A stretch of 64,000 bases of DNA from Salvator merianae (taxonomy: Eukaryota; Chordata; Lepidosauria; Squamata; Teiidae): assembly GCA_003586115.2 (NCBI GenBank), contig QVOM02000126.1:10006725-10070724 (forward strand), read 5' to 3'. Shown here piece after piece: positions 39,660-51,088 of the stretch. Every line of letters starts with the position of its first letter. The stretch's first letter is position 1. The position numbers were made by a program, and so were the translations under genes. The notes under the pieces were generated by a model that saw only the letters and a list, made by a program, of their open reading frames with translations, ran no database searches and had not been told where the DNA came from.

Positions 39660-40165
39660 TCTTATTTTACAAATGGTGTGGGTCTCTTTCAGCAAAAGTC
39701 CTTGGCCACATTGACCACACTCTGCCCTCAGAAGGTTCCAAATTCATATCTGCACCCTTTTGGAAGGCCACCTGGCCCCTTGGAGGTTCCCTAACCCCTA
39801 GAATACCATTGGTTCCTATCACTTGCATAGCACATTTTTATTCAACTCATCATTGTTGAGGAGGCTATGAGTGGTTCTACTGTTAAGCAACGTTCTACAT
39901 TACTTGCATTGATTTTGGCTTTCTAAACAAAGCTCCTTCGTAATCTTTACAAGAATAACTCTGCAGGCTAATCAACATCTTGGTCTAATGCCTGAAGTAT
40001 GTTTATTATCAATTTGGAGTGTTTATAAATCCTGAAATCATAATTAAAGTTTGGAAAATTTTATTTTTAATTCATTTCTAAAATATTTTTTTAAATAATA
40101 AAATTTATATAAGAAGATACAAATCATAACAGAGAATAACAAGTTATAACAGGAAAAGAAAATGA
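39660..40165. other. No gene seen
   Basis: AT-rich interval, with an A/T tract 40060-40110 resembling a retroposon 3' end. Nothing coding. Confidence 0.3.
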
Positions 40166-40167
40166 GA

Positions 40168-40972
40168 ATGCTTGCTAGTCAAGTGCTTCCGCACTTGGCA
40201 GAGGCCTGAGCAACCAGGAGTAGTCTACATCCGCTCCCAAGTGCTACTACCTGTGGAGCACTAATTAGTGCTGTACAACCTTACCAGGAAGTGATAGTCA
40301 CCTCCTGGTAAGGTGTGTTCGCTTCTATCTGGTTGTGAAGTATCCAGACTGGGGCAATCGCTCATCGTGCATGCGCGATTGGGTAATCGGCAGTAGCGTA
40401 GGAAGTGGGGGGTGGGGGGGCGGGCCGCCCTGGGCGGCACGTTGTCCCGGGCGGCAGGTGCAGCCAGGTCCTTCTCTGTCTGCCCGGTGCACCAGAGAGT
40501 GAGCGCGAAGGAGAGCACAGTGCGGCGGCACACCACGCCATGCCCGCCCGCCCGGCAGTCATTGGGGCAGGGGTAGGAGGCTGCAGGGCAGGGCACCCTC
40601 ACTCACGCTCCTCTGCCGCTGTGTGGCCCTGGACAGCAAAAATTTTAGCTACGCCGCTGGTAGTTGGGCCCGATCAGGTCGCACGGTGGCCCAATTGGGC
40701 ATCGTGCAGCCCGCTCCGGGCTGCGCATGGCCCGATCGTGTAGGCCTGATTACGCTGGCACGATCAGCCAATCACGCAGCCACACACCTGCATGACACAC
40801 AGGCCTGCCGGTTGCCATGGCAGCAGCCGGATGCTTGCTGGCTGCTGCCGTGGCGAGAATCAGGTTGGCTACTGGCATTTGCACCACAAACACCAGTTGT
40901 CGGCTTCAGGTCCGGTTTTTGGGCATGCAGGACGGACAGTGTCCACGCTGCATAGTAAGTGTGAAAACACCC
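40168..40972. mobile_element. Family A transposon, left-truncated, with nested hAT
   Basis: The left side starts inside the subterminal region (TGCTTGCTAGTCAAGTGC). The right terminus is AGTAAGTGTGAAAACACCC. Family blocks GTGGAGCACTAATTAGTGCT, TGCCATGGCAGCAGCCGG and GGACAGTGTCCACGCTGC are present. A hAT element at 40391-40659 splits it. Confidence 0.75.
40391..40659. mobile_element. hAT MITE nested in family A
   Basis: Termini CAGTAGCGTAGGAAG and TTTTAGCTACGCCGCTG are inverted (CAGNNGCGTAG core). The flanks GTAATCGG (40383-40390) and GTAGTTGG (40660-40667) match 6/8. It is GC-rich, 269 bp and non-coding. Confidence 0.8.
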
Positions 40973-41014
40973 ATTGAGACAGATATCTTTTGCTTAGGTC
41001 TAGCTAGGAGTTGG

Positions 41015-41240
41015 AGTAGCAGTTATTTATTTATTTATGCTTCTGTCTTATAACCAAACATCTTTTAGAGCATATAAAAGCTATCTAAAAGTGTTCATTA
41101 ACATTAAAATATCTGAATAAAAATTGCAGTGTGGGACACAGGAGGGGATGGGAAGGCAAACCAAACCACCTGTTCAATGAATGGGCTACAGTTAGGATAA
41201 AGAGATGTGGTCTCAGAATTTATAATGATGGTGCTTCAAA
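41015..41240 (-). mobile_element. L2-like tail fragment, inverted
   Basis: GCAGTTATTTATTTATTTATGC followed by TCTTATAACCAAACATCTT resembles the reversed L2 3' UTR, more diverged than other copies. Confidence 0.4.
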
Positions 41241-41261
41241 CTTCTGCCCAGCCCCAGACAT

Positions 41262-41333
41262 GTGTGGCAATCCCAACATAGAGCCGGGATAATCCTGGGT
41301 TATGGGCCCTGTCTGGATGCAACCCTAGATCAA
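41262..41333 (-). mobile_element. Family J terminus, inverted
   Basis: Reverse complement of the 21245 copy: GGCAATCCCAACATAGAGCC, GGGATAATCCTGGGTTATGG and TGTCTGGATGCAACCC in this order. Confidence 0.55.
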
Positions 41334-41589
41334 CCCCACAACCTTGTTCTGACATGTCTTCCTTATTGCACTCCGGCCACAGCTGGAGTCACAACTGGGT
41401 GGAAGTCCGAAGGTTTGCAACCCCGTCCCCAGAATCTTCTATGGATAAGAAGCACTTAGAGAACAGAATGCAAAGAAGACAAACCGACAAAAAGACTGAA
41501 TCAATCTGCATCAGAATTTGGAAAGGGTTAAAAAAAAATCCCAAGGATTTAGGCCAAAGATCATGGGACTTGTAGTTCAGAAGGAGGAT

Positions 41590-42000
41590 TTTTTAAAAAT
41601 ATTTTTTTATTTATGCTCCCCAAAAAAAGACAACACGTCAAGCATATATGCACATAAATAAATATACAAAATAACTGAACATAAGACAACACAACCGTTC
41701 CCCCCATTATTCCTTGATTTGATAATTAAGTACCTTCTTACTTCATTTTTAAAATTTATTTATTTATTTTCAAAAAAAGATAAACCATCAACAGACAAAT
41801 GCGTATCAAGCAATAACAGGAGAGAAAAACACGTCACCATCAGGCTGTAGAGGAGAGGAAAAAGAAGTTTACATTAGCAAAAAAAGCACACTTTGTTTTT
41901 ATTTATTTGTTTGTTTGTTTTCAAAAAAGAGAAACAATCTACAGACAAACAGATACCAAGCAATAACAGGAGAGAAAAACACAAAATGCCTCCTTACTTC
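41590..42000. repeat. AT-rich direct repeats, 150-bp spacing
   Basis: AAGCAATAACAGGAGAGAAA (41809 and 41959) with ACAGACAAA(T/C) upstream recurs at 150-bp spacing. Each is preceded by TTTATTT..TTTTCAAAAAA. Possibly reversed L1 3' UTRs. Unassigned. Confidence 0.45.
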
Positions 42001-42348
42001 TATACATTTCTTAGGAAGAGGAAAGAGAGTTGACAATCTCATTTGTATTATCCTTGGCTCTTCTCTCGAATATTTTTTGACGGTAGGGCCTGGTTCCTGA
42101 GCATCTCTGACCTGTCAGTTAACGGCCTCCACACAGTGAAACCGAAATGCACCTCATCTCAGTTGGGAAGAACCGGCACTGTGCAGTTTGCAGTCCCGAT
42201 GCTGCAGTTCAACATCCCAACAAACTTCCCTTCTTAATAGTCTTCCACTTTAAACTGAACCCGGATTAGGCATCCACGCGAACAGAGGACTGTCCTCTGC
42301 GAACGCGGGCAATGGGCCACCTTACTCAGTTATGCGTCTGAGTAGAAG

Positions 42349-42425
42349 GTAGCTTAGGCCACCCGGTAGCACCGCCTCTGCTTTACATCCGTAAGTTCCA
42401 AGGTTCACTCCCGGGATCTTCTTTT
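42349..42425 (+). mobile_element. tRNA-derived SINE head, family 3
   Basis: TAGCTTAGGCCACCCGGTAG (degenerate A box) and AAGGTTCACTCCCGGGATC (B box GGTTCACTCC) fit a SINE head with AGCACCGCC.. middle. No tail found. Not a functional tRNA because the two arms do not form a cloverleaf. Confidence 0.5.
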
Positions 42426-42508
42426 TGGGAGTCCAGCCAAATCTCCTTGACAGCTGTCGCAACTTGCCAGCCAGAGTAAATGGCATTGGGTGGGCGGCCT
42501 GCCCATCA

Positions 42509-42622
42509 TGGGCTTCCCCCTCCCCCCAGGACTGCCTGCTCTCAAGTCCTGTCCCCCCCCCCCCCCCCCCCATGGGCTTCCCCCTCCCCCCAGGACTGCC
42601 TGCTCTCAAGTCCTGTCCCCCC
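42509..42622. repeat. 64-bp tandem duplication with C-run
   Basis: ATGGGCTTCCCCCTCCCCCC..GGACTGCCTGCTCTCAAGTC occurs twice, 64 bp apart, separated by a C18 homopolymer. Confidence 0.85.
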
Positions 42623-42689
42623 CTTCCCCCCACCCCCAGGCTGTCACATCACGTTGCATCGGACATCCCAGGTGATCATCCGAACCTTC

Positions 42690-43330
42690 TGAGCAGCTGG
42701 ATGCCATCCAGATTGACACCGTAGGCTGCAGAGGGTCCACACACCCCATCACTGTCTATTGGGTCAATAATACATATACTAAGGAGGATTTAAAGCCTAG
42801 ACGGAAACAGCTTAAGGCCTATTACGGTGTAGTGGGCTTTGCAAACAAATCCCCTTCTAAGAAATGCCCAAATCTGGTGTTATGTGACAGTTTGCGGAAG
42901 CAGCTGCCGCTTGAAGATCTAGGAAATTGCCAGGTACGAGTGCTCGGCATTTTAAATGGGCGTTTTGAAACTTTCTGGCCACCGGCCTGTCGGGTTCTGA
43001 ACGCCCAGTGCGGTGCAGAGGGGATAATGGAAATCAGTGGAGCCTGAGAGGCCAGGTGACACTGCTGAAAATCTCCAACATTTCTTTAAGCAAGCCACGT
43101 CACATTTTACTGGCCAGGTAAAAGCAAAAAGAAGTGATACAAGAATGGCTCTACTCCCCCACCGAACGCCCAGCCAACAGACCAAGGGCCAAAGTGTATG
43201 AGTTTTCTAACATCTGTAGGCAGGAACCTACCTCGTCCGGACAAGGTCCTCTTCCCATGAAAGAAAGGGAACATTATATACGAACATTCTTCCTTCTATT
43301 TATGTAAGAAAGGCCACTGGGTAGAACCCA
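42690..43330. other. No gene seen
   Basis: Unique-looking sequence. A frame at 42832 (71 residues) has no recognised domain. Confidence 0.3.
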
Positions 43331-43337
43331 GGGGCAG

Positions 43338-43765
43338 ACAGTGCAGGTGAGCACAGCTGAAGCTCCTCTCCCCGCTGAAAGCAGGTTTGTGGGCATCCTT
43401 TGAAGTTGGTGCCACCTGGACAACAAAGGAAGCTCAGGAACCAGCTTCCAGCAGGGGGAGGGGCTTCCAGCTGTGCTCACCTGCGTGGACTTGAAAGGAA
43501 ACTCACCAACCAGCTTTCAGCAGGGGGAGGGCTTCCCGGCTGCACTCACCTGTGTGGACTTGAAAGGAAGCTCAGGAACCAGTTTTCAGCAGGGGGAGGG
43601 GCTTCCAGCTGTCCTCACCTGCGTGGACTTGAAAGGAAGCTCACCAACCAGCTTTCAGCAGGGGGAGGGGCTTCCGGCTGCACTCACCTGTGTGGGCTTG
43701 AAGGGAAACTCACCAACCAGCTTTCAGCGGGGGGAGGGGCTTCCAGTTGTGCTCATTTGCACCGG
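43338..43765. repeat. 69-bp minisatellite with one inverted unit
   Basis: Five direct units from 43428 share ACCAGCTTTCAGCAGGGGGA and GACTTGAAAGGAAGCTCA. Units alternate between CTCAGGAACC (1,3) and CTCACCAACC (2,4,5). A sixth unit lies inverted at 43338-43385 (CACAGCTGAAGCTCCTCTC). The 69-bp period is a multiple of 3, so two frames stay open. Confidence 0.85.
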
Positions 43766-43779
43766 CCACTGCTGCTAGA

Positions 43780-44575
43780 ACCTACAGCAAGGGTCACCTG
43801 CTGCCAGCTAAAGTTGGCCCTGAAACTAGTCTGGAAGCTGCAGTTAGTGCAAAATGTGTTGGCTCAGTGGCTCCGTGGATTCCTTCTGCTCAGTTGGTTC
43901 TGTACGTCCATAGTTTTGATTTTAATCACAGTCGCAAAGACTGTGTCAGTTTTTTTGTGTGGCAATTTATTCTTTTCTAATTTATTAACTATCAGACTGT
44001 GACGCCTTACAACAAAGGGTTGGCTAGGAATATAGTTTTAAGATTTAAGATAAACATCAAATGTGGGTTTTGTGCTGAAAACCCTGAACTGCCCACCTAT
44101 TATCTGCCTGGCCAGGTGGAGACAGCGGCACCATCGACCCTGGTGCTGAGGCCCCAGGGTGTGGGGCTAGCAAGTGGCCCCGGGTCCTGAGCTGCCCCAC
44201 CCCCCACCCTATGAGATCACTTCCTGCATCCTCAGGGGAAAACACCTTTCCTTCCCCATGTGTAGCCTGGAAGGGTAGAAGCAACTCAGAGGGCCAAAAT
44301 CACAGCTGGTAAACAGAACTACTGCAAGCTTCTGGCAGCTGCTTGGATCCATCCACACACTTCCAGGGTTAGGGTGTTACTCCTGTGCGGGGCACCTCTG
44401 CTTGCTACCATGTTCCCCTTGTCACCACTGAACCCTAGCTGCCCCCATGGCGGCTCCTCCACGGGAGGTCAAGTCACAATCAAAATATTGTCATAATATT
44501 TATTACAGACATTGACCCCATAAAACCTAGAGATAACATGAGCAGATAAAATAATACACTGATACCAATTTTGAT
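43780..44575. other. No gene seen
   Basis: Includes ordinary mixed sequence. The 200-residue frame here is the read-through of the 69-bp array. Confidence 0.3.
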
Positions 44576-44578
44576 ATA

Positions 44579-44815
44579 AGAACATAAGAACATAAGAGGA
44601 GCCCTGCTAGACTGGGCCATGGCCCATCTAGTCCAGCATCCTGTCTCACACAGTGGCCCACCAATTGCTCCTGGGCATCTCAAGCAGAAGACAAAGGCAA
44701 AACCTTCCCCTGCTCTCGACTCCCTGCAAACGGCCTCTGGAGGTATCCTGCCTGACCCTCCATCTTGGAGGCAGGACCTAGATATCCATTCTAGTAGCCA
44801 TTGATACACCTGTCA
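44579..44815 (-). mobile_element. L3-like LINE 3' tail, copy 1 of a tandem pair
   Basis: The + strand GAACATAAGAGGAGCCCTGC starts the reversed tail; it ends at GTAGCCATTGATACACCTG. Confidence 0.9.
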
Positions 44816-45050
44816 TAAGAACATAAGAGGAGCCCTGCTGGATCAGGCCACAGCCCATCTAGTCCAGCATCCTGTCTCACACAGTTGCCCACCAATGGCT
44901 TATGGGCATCTCAAGCAGAAGACAAAGGCAAACCCTACACCTGCTCTCGACTCCCTGCAAATGGCCTTGAGAGGCATCCTGCCTGTCTCCCCAACCTGGA
45001 TGTGCTACCTAGCCAGTCATTCTACTAGTCATTGTTCCCCACTTTCAAGG
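44816..45050 (-). mobile_element. L3-like LINE 3' tail, copy 2 of a tandem pair
   Basis: AAGAACATAAGAGGAGCCC directly follows copy 1. It ends near TTCTACTAGTCATTG, diverged at the far end. Confidence 0.85.
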
Positions 45051-45128
45051 CTTCTAGTCAGGGTTTTTCCAGCCACATGTACAGAAGCAGTTCACTTTCA
45101 GGTGCCAAGCTGAAAAGGGACCAAGCAT

Positions 45129-45184
45129 GGTATACCGGTCCATAGTGGTATGCTGTTTGCATGTTCTCCATGGACCCGTATACT
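45129..45184. repeat. Hairpin, copy 2 (relative of 11832)
   Basis: The arms GGTATACCGGTCCATAGTGG and CCATGGACCCGTATACT are complementary with several mismatches around TGTTTGC. Sequence matches the 11.8-kb hairpin in both arms. Confidence 0.65.
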
Positions 45185-45195
45185 GAAGCAGTCTG

Positions 45196-45910
45196 CTTGT
45201 TGACTGGGAGGAATCCGGCTGAGCAGCAGCACATGTGAAAAGGACCTGGGTGTCCTAGTAGATCATAGATTGAACATGAGTCAACAGTGCGAAGCAGCTG
45301 CAAAAAAGGCAAACACAATCCTGGGATGTATTAAGAGAAGCATAGAGTCCAGATCGCGTGAAGTTATTATCCCTCTCTACTCTGTCTTGGTCAGACCTCA
45401 TCTGGAGTACTGTGTCCAGTTCTGGGCACCCCAGTTTAAAAAAGACACTGACAAACTGGAGCAGGTTCAAAGGAGAGCTACCAAGATGGTGAATGGTCTA
45501 CAAACCATGTCCTATGAGGAACGGTTAAAGGAACTAGGAATGTTTAGCCTACAAAAAAGAAGACTGAGAGGGGACATGATAGCTGTCTACAAATACCTAA
45601 AGGGCTGTCACAGTGCAGAAGGATCAGACCTGTTCTCACTTGCACAAGGAAGGACTAGAAGCAACGGGATGAAACTGCAGGGGAAAAGATTCAGATTAGA
45701 TGTTAGAAAAAATTTTATGACAGTAAGGACGATCAACCAGTGGAATAGGTTGCCACAGGAGGTGGTGAGTTCCCCTTCGATGGAGGTCTTCAAGCGGAGA
45801 CTGGATGGCCATTTATCGGGGATGGTTTAGGTAATCCTGCATTGAGCAGGGGGTTGGACTTGATGATCCAGGAGGTCCCTTCCAACTCTATGTTTCGATG
45901 TTTCAATGTT
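45196..45910 (+). mobile_element. CR1 LINE 3' part
   Basis: Frame 45270-45830 (186 residues) encodes ORF2 from [19 protein letters not shown] to [14 protein letters not shown] with no stop. Upstream [14 protein letters not shown] is present in the next frame. The 3' end has the variant TATGTTTCGATGTTTCAATG in place of TTCTATG repeats. 5' truncated. Confidence 0.9.
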
Positions 45911-45914
45911 ACTT

Positions 45915-47265
45915 TGAAAAGGTTTGCTCTTGGAGCAGGATACGGCACCATTTTGGTGCTGTACGCTGCTGCGTGGCCAGGTCCAATGTAGATTGGCTGA
46001 TCTAATGGCCCAGTGTGGAAAGGGCCTAAAAGACCATCTCCTCCCACACAGAATCCCCTGTTCATTTTGTTGTGGGATTAGAAGCAAGTCCACCTGTCAG
46101 TGAAGTGGAAAAACTCAGTTCTTCTCGGTGGTGACTTCACCTATAGGCAGTGCTCTTTCTTCTGAGATCCAGGTGGATTCCCAGCATGGAATGTTTCCAC
46201 TAAGAACTAGAAATCTCTCTTTTCCTAGGATTTCCCTAGACTTCAGCAATGGCTGGTACCCACGGTGGCTACAGAGTAGAGGAAAGGCAGTGAAAAGGAT
46301 GTGGTTCCAGGCATCACAACAGGGAACTAGTAAGACGGCAGTTCTACTCAAAGTATCTGCATGATGATGGATCCTGCTGGAAATCACAGCAAGAAGAACC
46401 ACATAGCATGCTGAGAAGACAGCTATGAACACTGCATTCTCCATAAAGCACAGTGTTTGCACATCTGCTGCCACTCCTGGCTGTGCAAACATCACAGCCA
46501 GGGAAAGTTTGTTCCCCAGCTTTGATGTTTTTGGATGAAGATGCTTTGGAATGTTTCCCCAAAACAGGGCCATGCAATGCAACCCCAAGAAAGCACACCA
46601 AAGAAAGCACATTGTGGCAACAGCACAGCAGAAGAGTGGAAGCAAGTTCTGTCACAGTCACAGCACTTATTTCCGCTCTACCTTAGTAGCACTCTTAGGA
46701 GCACTTACCATGGAATGTGCACTGGATGAATGGGCCCTGCACCCTCAAGGCACGTCCACGGTGTCACAACAGTGGCATGCAGATCCTGCTAAAGCCATAT
46801 GAAAGTTGATCCCATTGCACATAGCACAAAAGACACACAATAGCCAATCTCCAAGCACGGTTGAAAAAAAAGTAGGTAAATTAGGCTGTCAATTATTCAG
46901 TGGTGAGCAACAGCTAGGGATTGTTTGCTAGATCAGCCTATTTGCAGGAAAGGAACCTGGCATAAAAGAACCAGCTAGAACTGGGATTGAAAACCGTCAG
47001 ATTATCTGTAGGGGAGCACAGACTTTGTGCTTGCGTTTTTGTACTTTGTGTTTGTGTTTCTGGGTGTGGGTGTGCATGAGTGTGTGCTTGAAAATAGTTC
47101 CCCAGGCCAAGTTTATATCTAAGTGTATTTTATTGTGTTTTATATTTTATTGTGATATTTTTGTTGTATTTTGCTTGTTTAATAACTGCTTGTAAACTGT
47201 GTTGAGCATATCCTGGAAAGCATGTATGCAAATGAACTGCTGATGATAAATTTCTTACTAAAAAA
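45915..47265. other. 1.35 kb without recognised gene
   Basis: A 176-residue minus frame (46115-46645) is Cys/Leu-rich but shows no domain I recognise and no splice framing. AGTGTGGAAAGGGCC at 46012 weakly resembles a family A terminus. Confidence 0.3.
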
Positions 47266-47269
47266 AGTA

Positions 47270-48495
47270 AATGATGGGTTCATTGGTCTGTCACCTATAT
47301 CTTTGAGTTGTCCACACCATCTGATGCAGAGCAGATGGTTGTGCAACCAACCAGGGGAAAGGGGATCCTGGCCTTGATCTTAAGTAATATTCGAGATCTG
47401 GTATAAGATGTCACTGAAACTGATCCAATAGGGAACAGTGACCACAACAGAAAACCTTCCTTAAATACAGACAGTAAGTCGTCAACACAATCTAATACAG
47501 AGAGGTTGAATTTTCATAATGGAAATTTCCCCAAAATGAGGAAACTAGTAAAGAGAAAATTGAAAGGGAAAGTTAGAAGAGTCCAATCACTCCAGAATTG
47601 CATGAAGACTATTTATAAATACAGTTATGAAGGTTTAATTAGAATGCATACCTGAAAGAAGAAAGGGTATTGCCAAGTCCAAAAGGACACCAATATGGCT
47701 TACGAATGCAATATAAGAAATCATTAAAAGGAAGAAGAGCTTGTTTAGAAAATGGAAGGCTTGTCCTAATGAGGAGAACAGGAAGGAACATAAATTCTGG
47801 CAGAACAAATGTAAAGCACTAATCAAGAACGTTAAGAATTTTGAGGAGCACATAGCTTAAAATATCAAAATTACTTCTTTAAGTACATCAGAAGTAAGAA
47901 TCCAACCAAAAAAAAACACTTGGACCATTAGCTGACAATGAACCAAAAGGAATAATTAAAGAGGACATGGAGATTGCAGAGATGCTAAATGAATTCTTTG
48001 CCTCTGTTTTCACTGAGGAAAGCAGTGGGCATATGCCTGCAGCTGATCCTATCTTTTCAGGGAGGGAGTCAGAAGAATTAAATTGGATAGAGGTAACCAG
48101 AGAGGAGGTCCTCACGTGTCTGGATAAAATAAGCGCTACAAATCACTGGGACCCAGATGGCATTCATCCAAGAGTTCCTAAAGAACTCAAATGTGAAATT
48201 ACTGATTTTCTAGCCAAAAAATATACCTCCCTAAGATCAGGCTCTGTGCCTGAAGAATGGATGGTAGCAAATATAACACCAATCTTCAAAACCGGATCCA
48301 GGGCCGATCCAGAAAATTACACACCAGTCAGCATAACATCAGTTCCAGTTAAAAGTCATGGAAACCATCATTAAGGATAAAATTAATATGTGCATAGAGG
48401 AACAAGCATTGCTGAAGAAAAATCAGCATGACTTCTGTAAAGGTACTGTAAATCATGCCTTACTAACTTATTAGAATTCTTTGAGAGTGTCAACA
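47270..48495 (+). mobile_element. L3-like LINE, endonuclease-RT middle part
   Basis: DPIGNSDHN-type decay near 47430 is the endonuclease end. Frame 47967-48374 gives MLNEFFASVFTEES, NHWDPDGIHPRVPKEL and ADPENYTPVSITSVP, the linker and RT finger of CR1-clade ORF2. It ends abruptly at RT block 2 where an inverted L2 begins. Pseudogene. Confidence 0.85.
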
Positions 48496-48499
48496 AGCC

Positions 48500-48605
48500 T
48501 ATTATTATTATCATTATTTACATTTGCATTTTTATCCCACTCTATACTCAAAGGTCTCAGAGCAGGTTACAACATTAAAAACCAAATACAAAAATAAACA
48601 TACAA
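48500..48605 (-). mobile_element. L2 tail fragment, inverted
   Basis: TTTACATTTGCATTTTTATC then ACTCAAAGGTCTCAGAGCAG match the reversed L2 tail. It interrupts or abuts the L3-like copy. Confidence 0.7.
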
Positions 48606-48834
48606 AAACATTTTATACCACAACTGAAACCACAACTCTTTGCCAAACGTGACTGAACACCCACTTTTCTCCACACAGCCCCTCACTCCACCAACAAAAA
48701 TATAGTTTTTATTTCTAGTGGGCAAACTCACCCGCGTGCAGTCACAATTAGATCGTGTGGACTCACATTCTTGGTCTGACCCTCCTCTCTCAACTGTTAC
48801 TGGTGTGTGGTGTAATTTGAAAAGGAGGAGGAGT

Positions 48835-49193
48835 AACAGGGAGGACACTGTCCACACTGCGTGGCTGTAAACCTTACCACTGCAGTGCGAATGCCAGTAG
48901 CCATGCCTGATCCCCACCACGGCAGTGGCTGGGAATCAGCCAGCCACTGCCATCATGACTGGCAGTGCCACGCAGCATGCAGGCACGTGCCTGCACAATC
49001 AATGCATCGCACCAGCTGGACACCACAACCTTACCTCCCGGCAAGGTTGTGGAGTACTAATTAGTGCTCCACAGGTAGTAGCAATCAGGAGTGCCTGTAG
49101 CCTGCTCCTGGCCGTTTGGGCCTCTGCAAGGTGCAGATGCACTTGACTAGCAAGTGTTCTAGATGTGTGCTAGTAGCAGGTGTGAACGGGCCC
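48835..49193. mobile_element. Family A transposon, left end indistinct
   Basis: It starts about GGGAGGACACTGTCCACACT and ends GCAGGTGTGAACGGGCCC. Interior GTGGAGTACTAATTAGTGCT and CATCATGACTGGCAG match sister copies. The outer left terminus was not recognised. Confidence 0.7.
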
Positions 49194-49400
49194 ATTGTGT
49201 CTCAGCCTTGCCTTTCTTAGCTATGGAAAAGAGGACAGGAGTGCTACACTTGTAAAGGTTGTATAGAAGATCCCATTTCATCACGTTCAGCTTGTAATGC
49301 AGGCAACACCTGCTGAAATGGCCTCTTCTAGTCAACTATTAAAGGTGTAGCCCTTCTGCCCACTTTTCCATAGCTAAGAAAGGCAAAGCTAAGGCATAAT
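49194..49400. repeat. Family D palindrome between two family A termini
   Basis: The two arms read CTTTCTTAGCTATGGAAAAG and CTTTTCCATAGCTAAGAAAG in mirrored order. The core repeats CTACACTTnTAAAGG and its complement. The unit is bounded by the family A right terminus GGGCCC on the left and GGGCCTGTTCACACTT on the right. Confidence 0.75.
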
Positions 49401-49790
49401 GGGCCTGTTCACACTTGATGTTGTAGCTGTATCTCTGCTTTGTCTTACCTCAAGGGCAGGAGTGCCACACTTTGACTGGTTGTATAGAAGAGACCATTTC
49501 AGCATTACTAGCTATGCCTCCTCTATGCAACCATTTAAGGTGTATTGCTCCCAGCAGTGGCCCATGGTCTTAAGGGCAGGTGTTCATAATGCACGGGAAG
49601 CAAGCGATCGCTCTTCACGAGGCCTCCAGGCCTCCATACTATTGCAGCTGCGACAGTACGGAGGCCTGGAGGCCCCACGAACAGCGATCGCTCGCTTCCC
49701 GTGCGTTACGAACACCCGCCCTTAAAGCCACGGGCCACCACTGACTGCTCCTATTCCCCTTTTCCATATGGTAATCTTACTCTGATCCTG
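49401..49790. repeat. Family D second unit, preceded by a family A terminus
   Basis: GGGCCTGTTCACACTT at 49401-49416 is a perfect family A end. It runs straight into GATGTTGTAGCTGTATCTC, the family D start. The D unit is split by a family B element at 49555-49743. No matching family A right end follows. Confidence 0.65.
49555..49743. mobile_element. Family B palindromic hAT-like element, 189 bp
   Basis: Termini CAGTGGCCCATGG and CCACGGGCCACCACTG enclose arms of about 90 bp that pair almost throughout: AGCGATCGCTC..TTC and CGGAGGCCTGGAGGCC. The best flank match, allowing two extra bases on the left and one on the right, is TTGCTCCC against CTGCTCCT (6/8). Confidence 0.8.
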
Positions 49791-49799
49791 CCCAGTTAT

Positions 49800-50280
49800 C
49801 TCTCCTTTGTGAAGGTGACAAAGCAGTGTTTGAGAAGGTCCTTGGCCTCGGAAGGCTCTTCTAATTTTTGCCGATCTGCTGAGCAAACAAGTCAGTCGAA
49901 GCAACCCAATGCATTCTCCACAATAAAACCAGACCACTTTCCCTGAGTGTCACAGAAACAGAGAGCTCAAGAAGAGGTTTAGAAGATGCCGGTAATTTAT
50001 TACAAAGATTCCTGAACCAGCTGTGTCTGAATTTAAATCAGGACAGCTTACAAAATAATAGAAGAGAGCAGGAGAAATACACACCAGGACAGCAAAATCA
50101 CTTTTAAAAGAAAAATTGTGCTAGCCTACTCAAAACACAGAATTGCAGTTTTAAAGCACTATTTCAGTTTAACATAAAATAAAAGGTGATTCCGCACTAA
50201 TTTTAGGTAAGTTGCTAATTTTGATTGACAACCCAAGATCTGGCAATGATGCTACTGGATGGTAACTATTTTCTGTCTTC
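49800..50280. other. No gene seen
   Basis: AT-rich interval between a family D unit and an L2. Nothing supported. Confidence 0.3.
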
Positions 50281-50289
50281 CTTACTCTC

Positions 50290-50800
50290 ATATATTTGCA
50301 TATTTGCTGGTCTTAAAAGAGCTGCACTGGCTGCCAATTCACTACCGAGCCCAATTCAAGGTGTTAACCTTAACTCATAAGGCCCTAAATGACTTGGGCC
50401 CCAAATATCTAAAGGAACGCCTTCTTCCATATCGACCTGCCCATGCCTTAAAATCTGTAAGGGATGCCCTTCTGGTTGTACCACCACCCTCAGTAGCAAA
50501 AGGGGTGGGTACCCAGGATAGGGCCTTCTCACTGATGGCTCCCAGACTGTGGAATAGTCTCCGCCCTCAGGTGCGTCATGCACCTTCACTTTACATGTTT
50601 AGGAAAGCAGTGAAGATGCACCTCTTTGCCCTGGCCTTTGGCTAAATAAGAAAACAGCTGTGCCTCCCCATTTTCAGACACTGTTATTGTTTTAGTATTT
50701 TCATCTTATATTGGCTTTTAATGTTGTAATTCACCCTGAGACCTTCAGGTATAGAGCCAGATAAAAATGCAAATAAATAAATAAATAAATAAATAAAATA
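50290..50800 (+). mobile_element. L2 LINE 3' end, frame still open
   Basis: Frame 50259-50645 (128 residues) reads ELHWLPIHYRAQFKVLTLTH, ALNDLGPKYLKERLLPYRP, MAPRLWNSLRPQVRHAP and ends FALAFG with TAA. It has the L2 3' UTR and (AAAT)n tail (50772-50800). Among the best preserved L2 ends in the window. Confidence 0.9.
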
Positions 50801-50816
50801 TCTGACCAATGTTTCA

Positions 50817-50817
50817 A

Positions 50818-50868
<51 letters not shown>
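50817..50868. repeat. (AAAG)n microsatellite
   Basis: About 13 units after the L2 (AAAT)n tail. Confidence 0.95.
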
Positions 50869-50869
<1 letters not shown>

Positions 50870-50893
50870 GCAACCACAGGCATCCTCATGAAA

Positions 50894-51088
50894 TGCCTGT
50901 AGCTCACTGGTAAAGCAGACTGCCTTGAAAGAATAGGGTCCACAGGTTCGATCCCCAGCCTCTCCCTGGAAGAAGGCCATGACAAACCACATCCATATCT
51001 TTGCCAAAAAAAAAAAAAACCTCCATGATGGTGTCCAAGAGGTCACCAAGAGATGGTCTCCACTCAGTGGCACCTAGCAACAACAACT
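50894..51088 (+). mobile_element. tRNA-derived SINE, family 2
   Basis: CCTGTAGCTCACTGGTAAAG carries the A box and ACAGGTTCGATCCCCAGCCT the B box. The body then reads AAGAAGGCCATGACAAACCA with an A-run (51008-51020) and GTCCAAGAGGTCACCAAGAG. Confidence 0.85.

Noticed and set aside
43400..44002. 200-residue open frame
   Set aside because: It is read-through of a 69-bp tandem repeat whose period is a multiple of three. No start context or domain.
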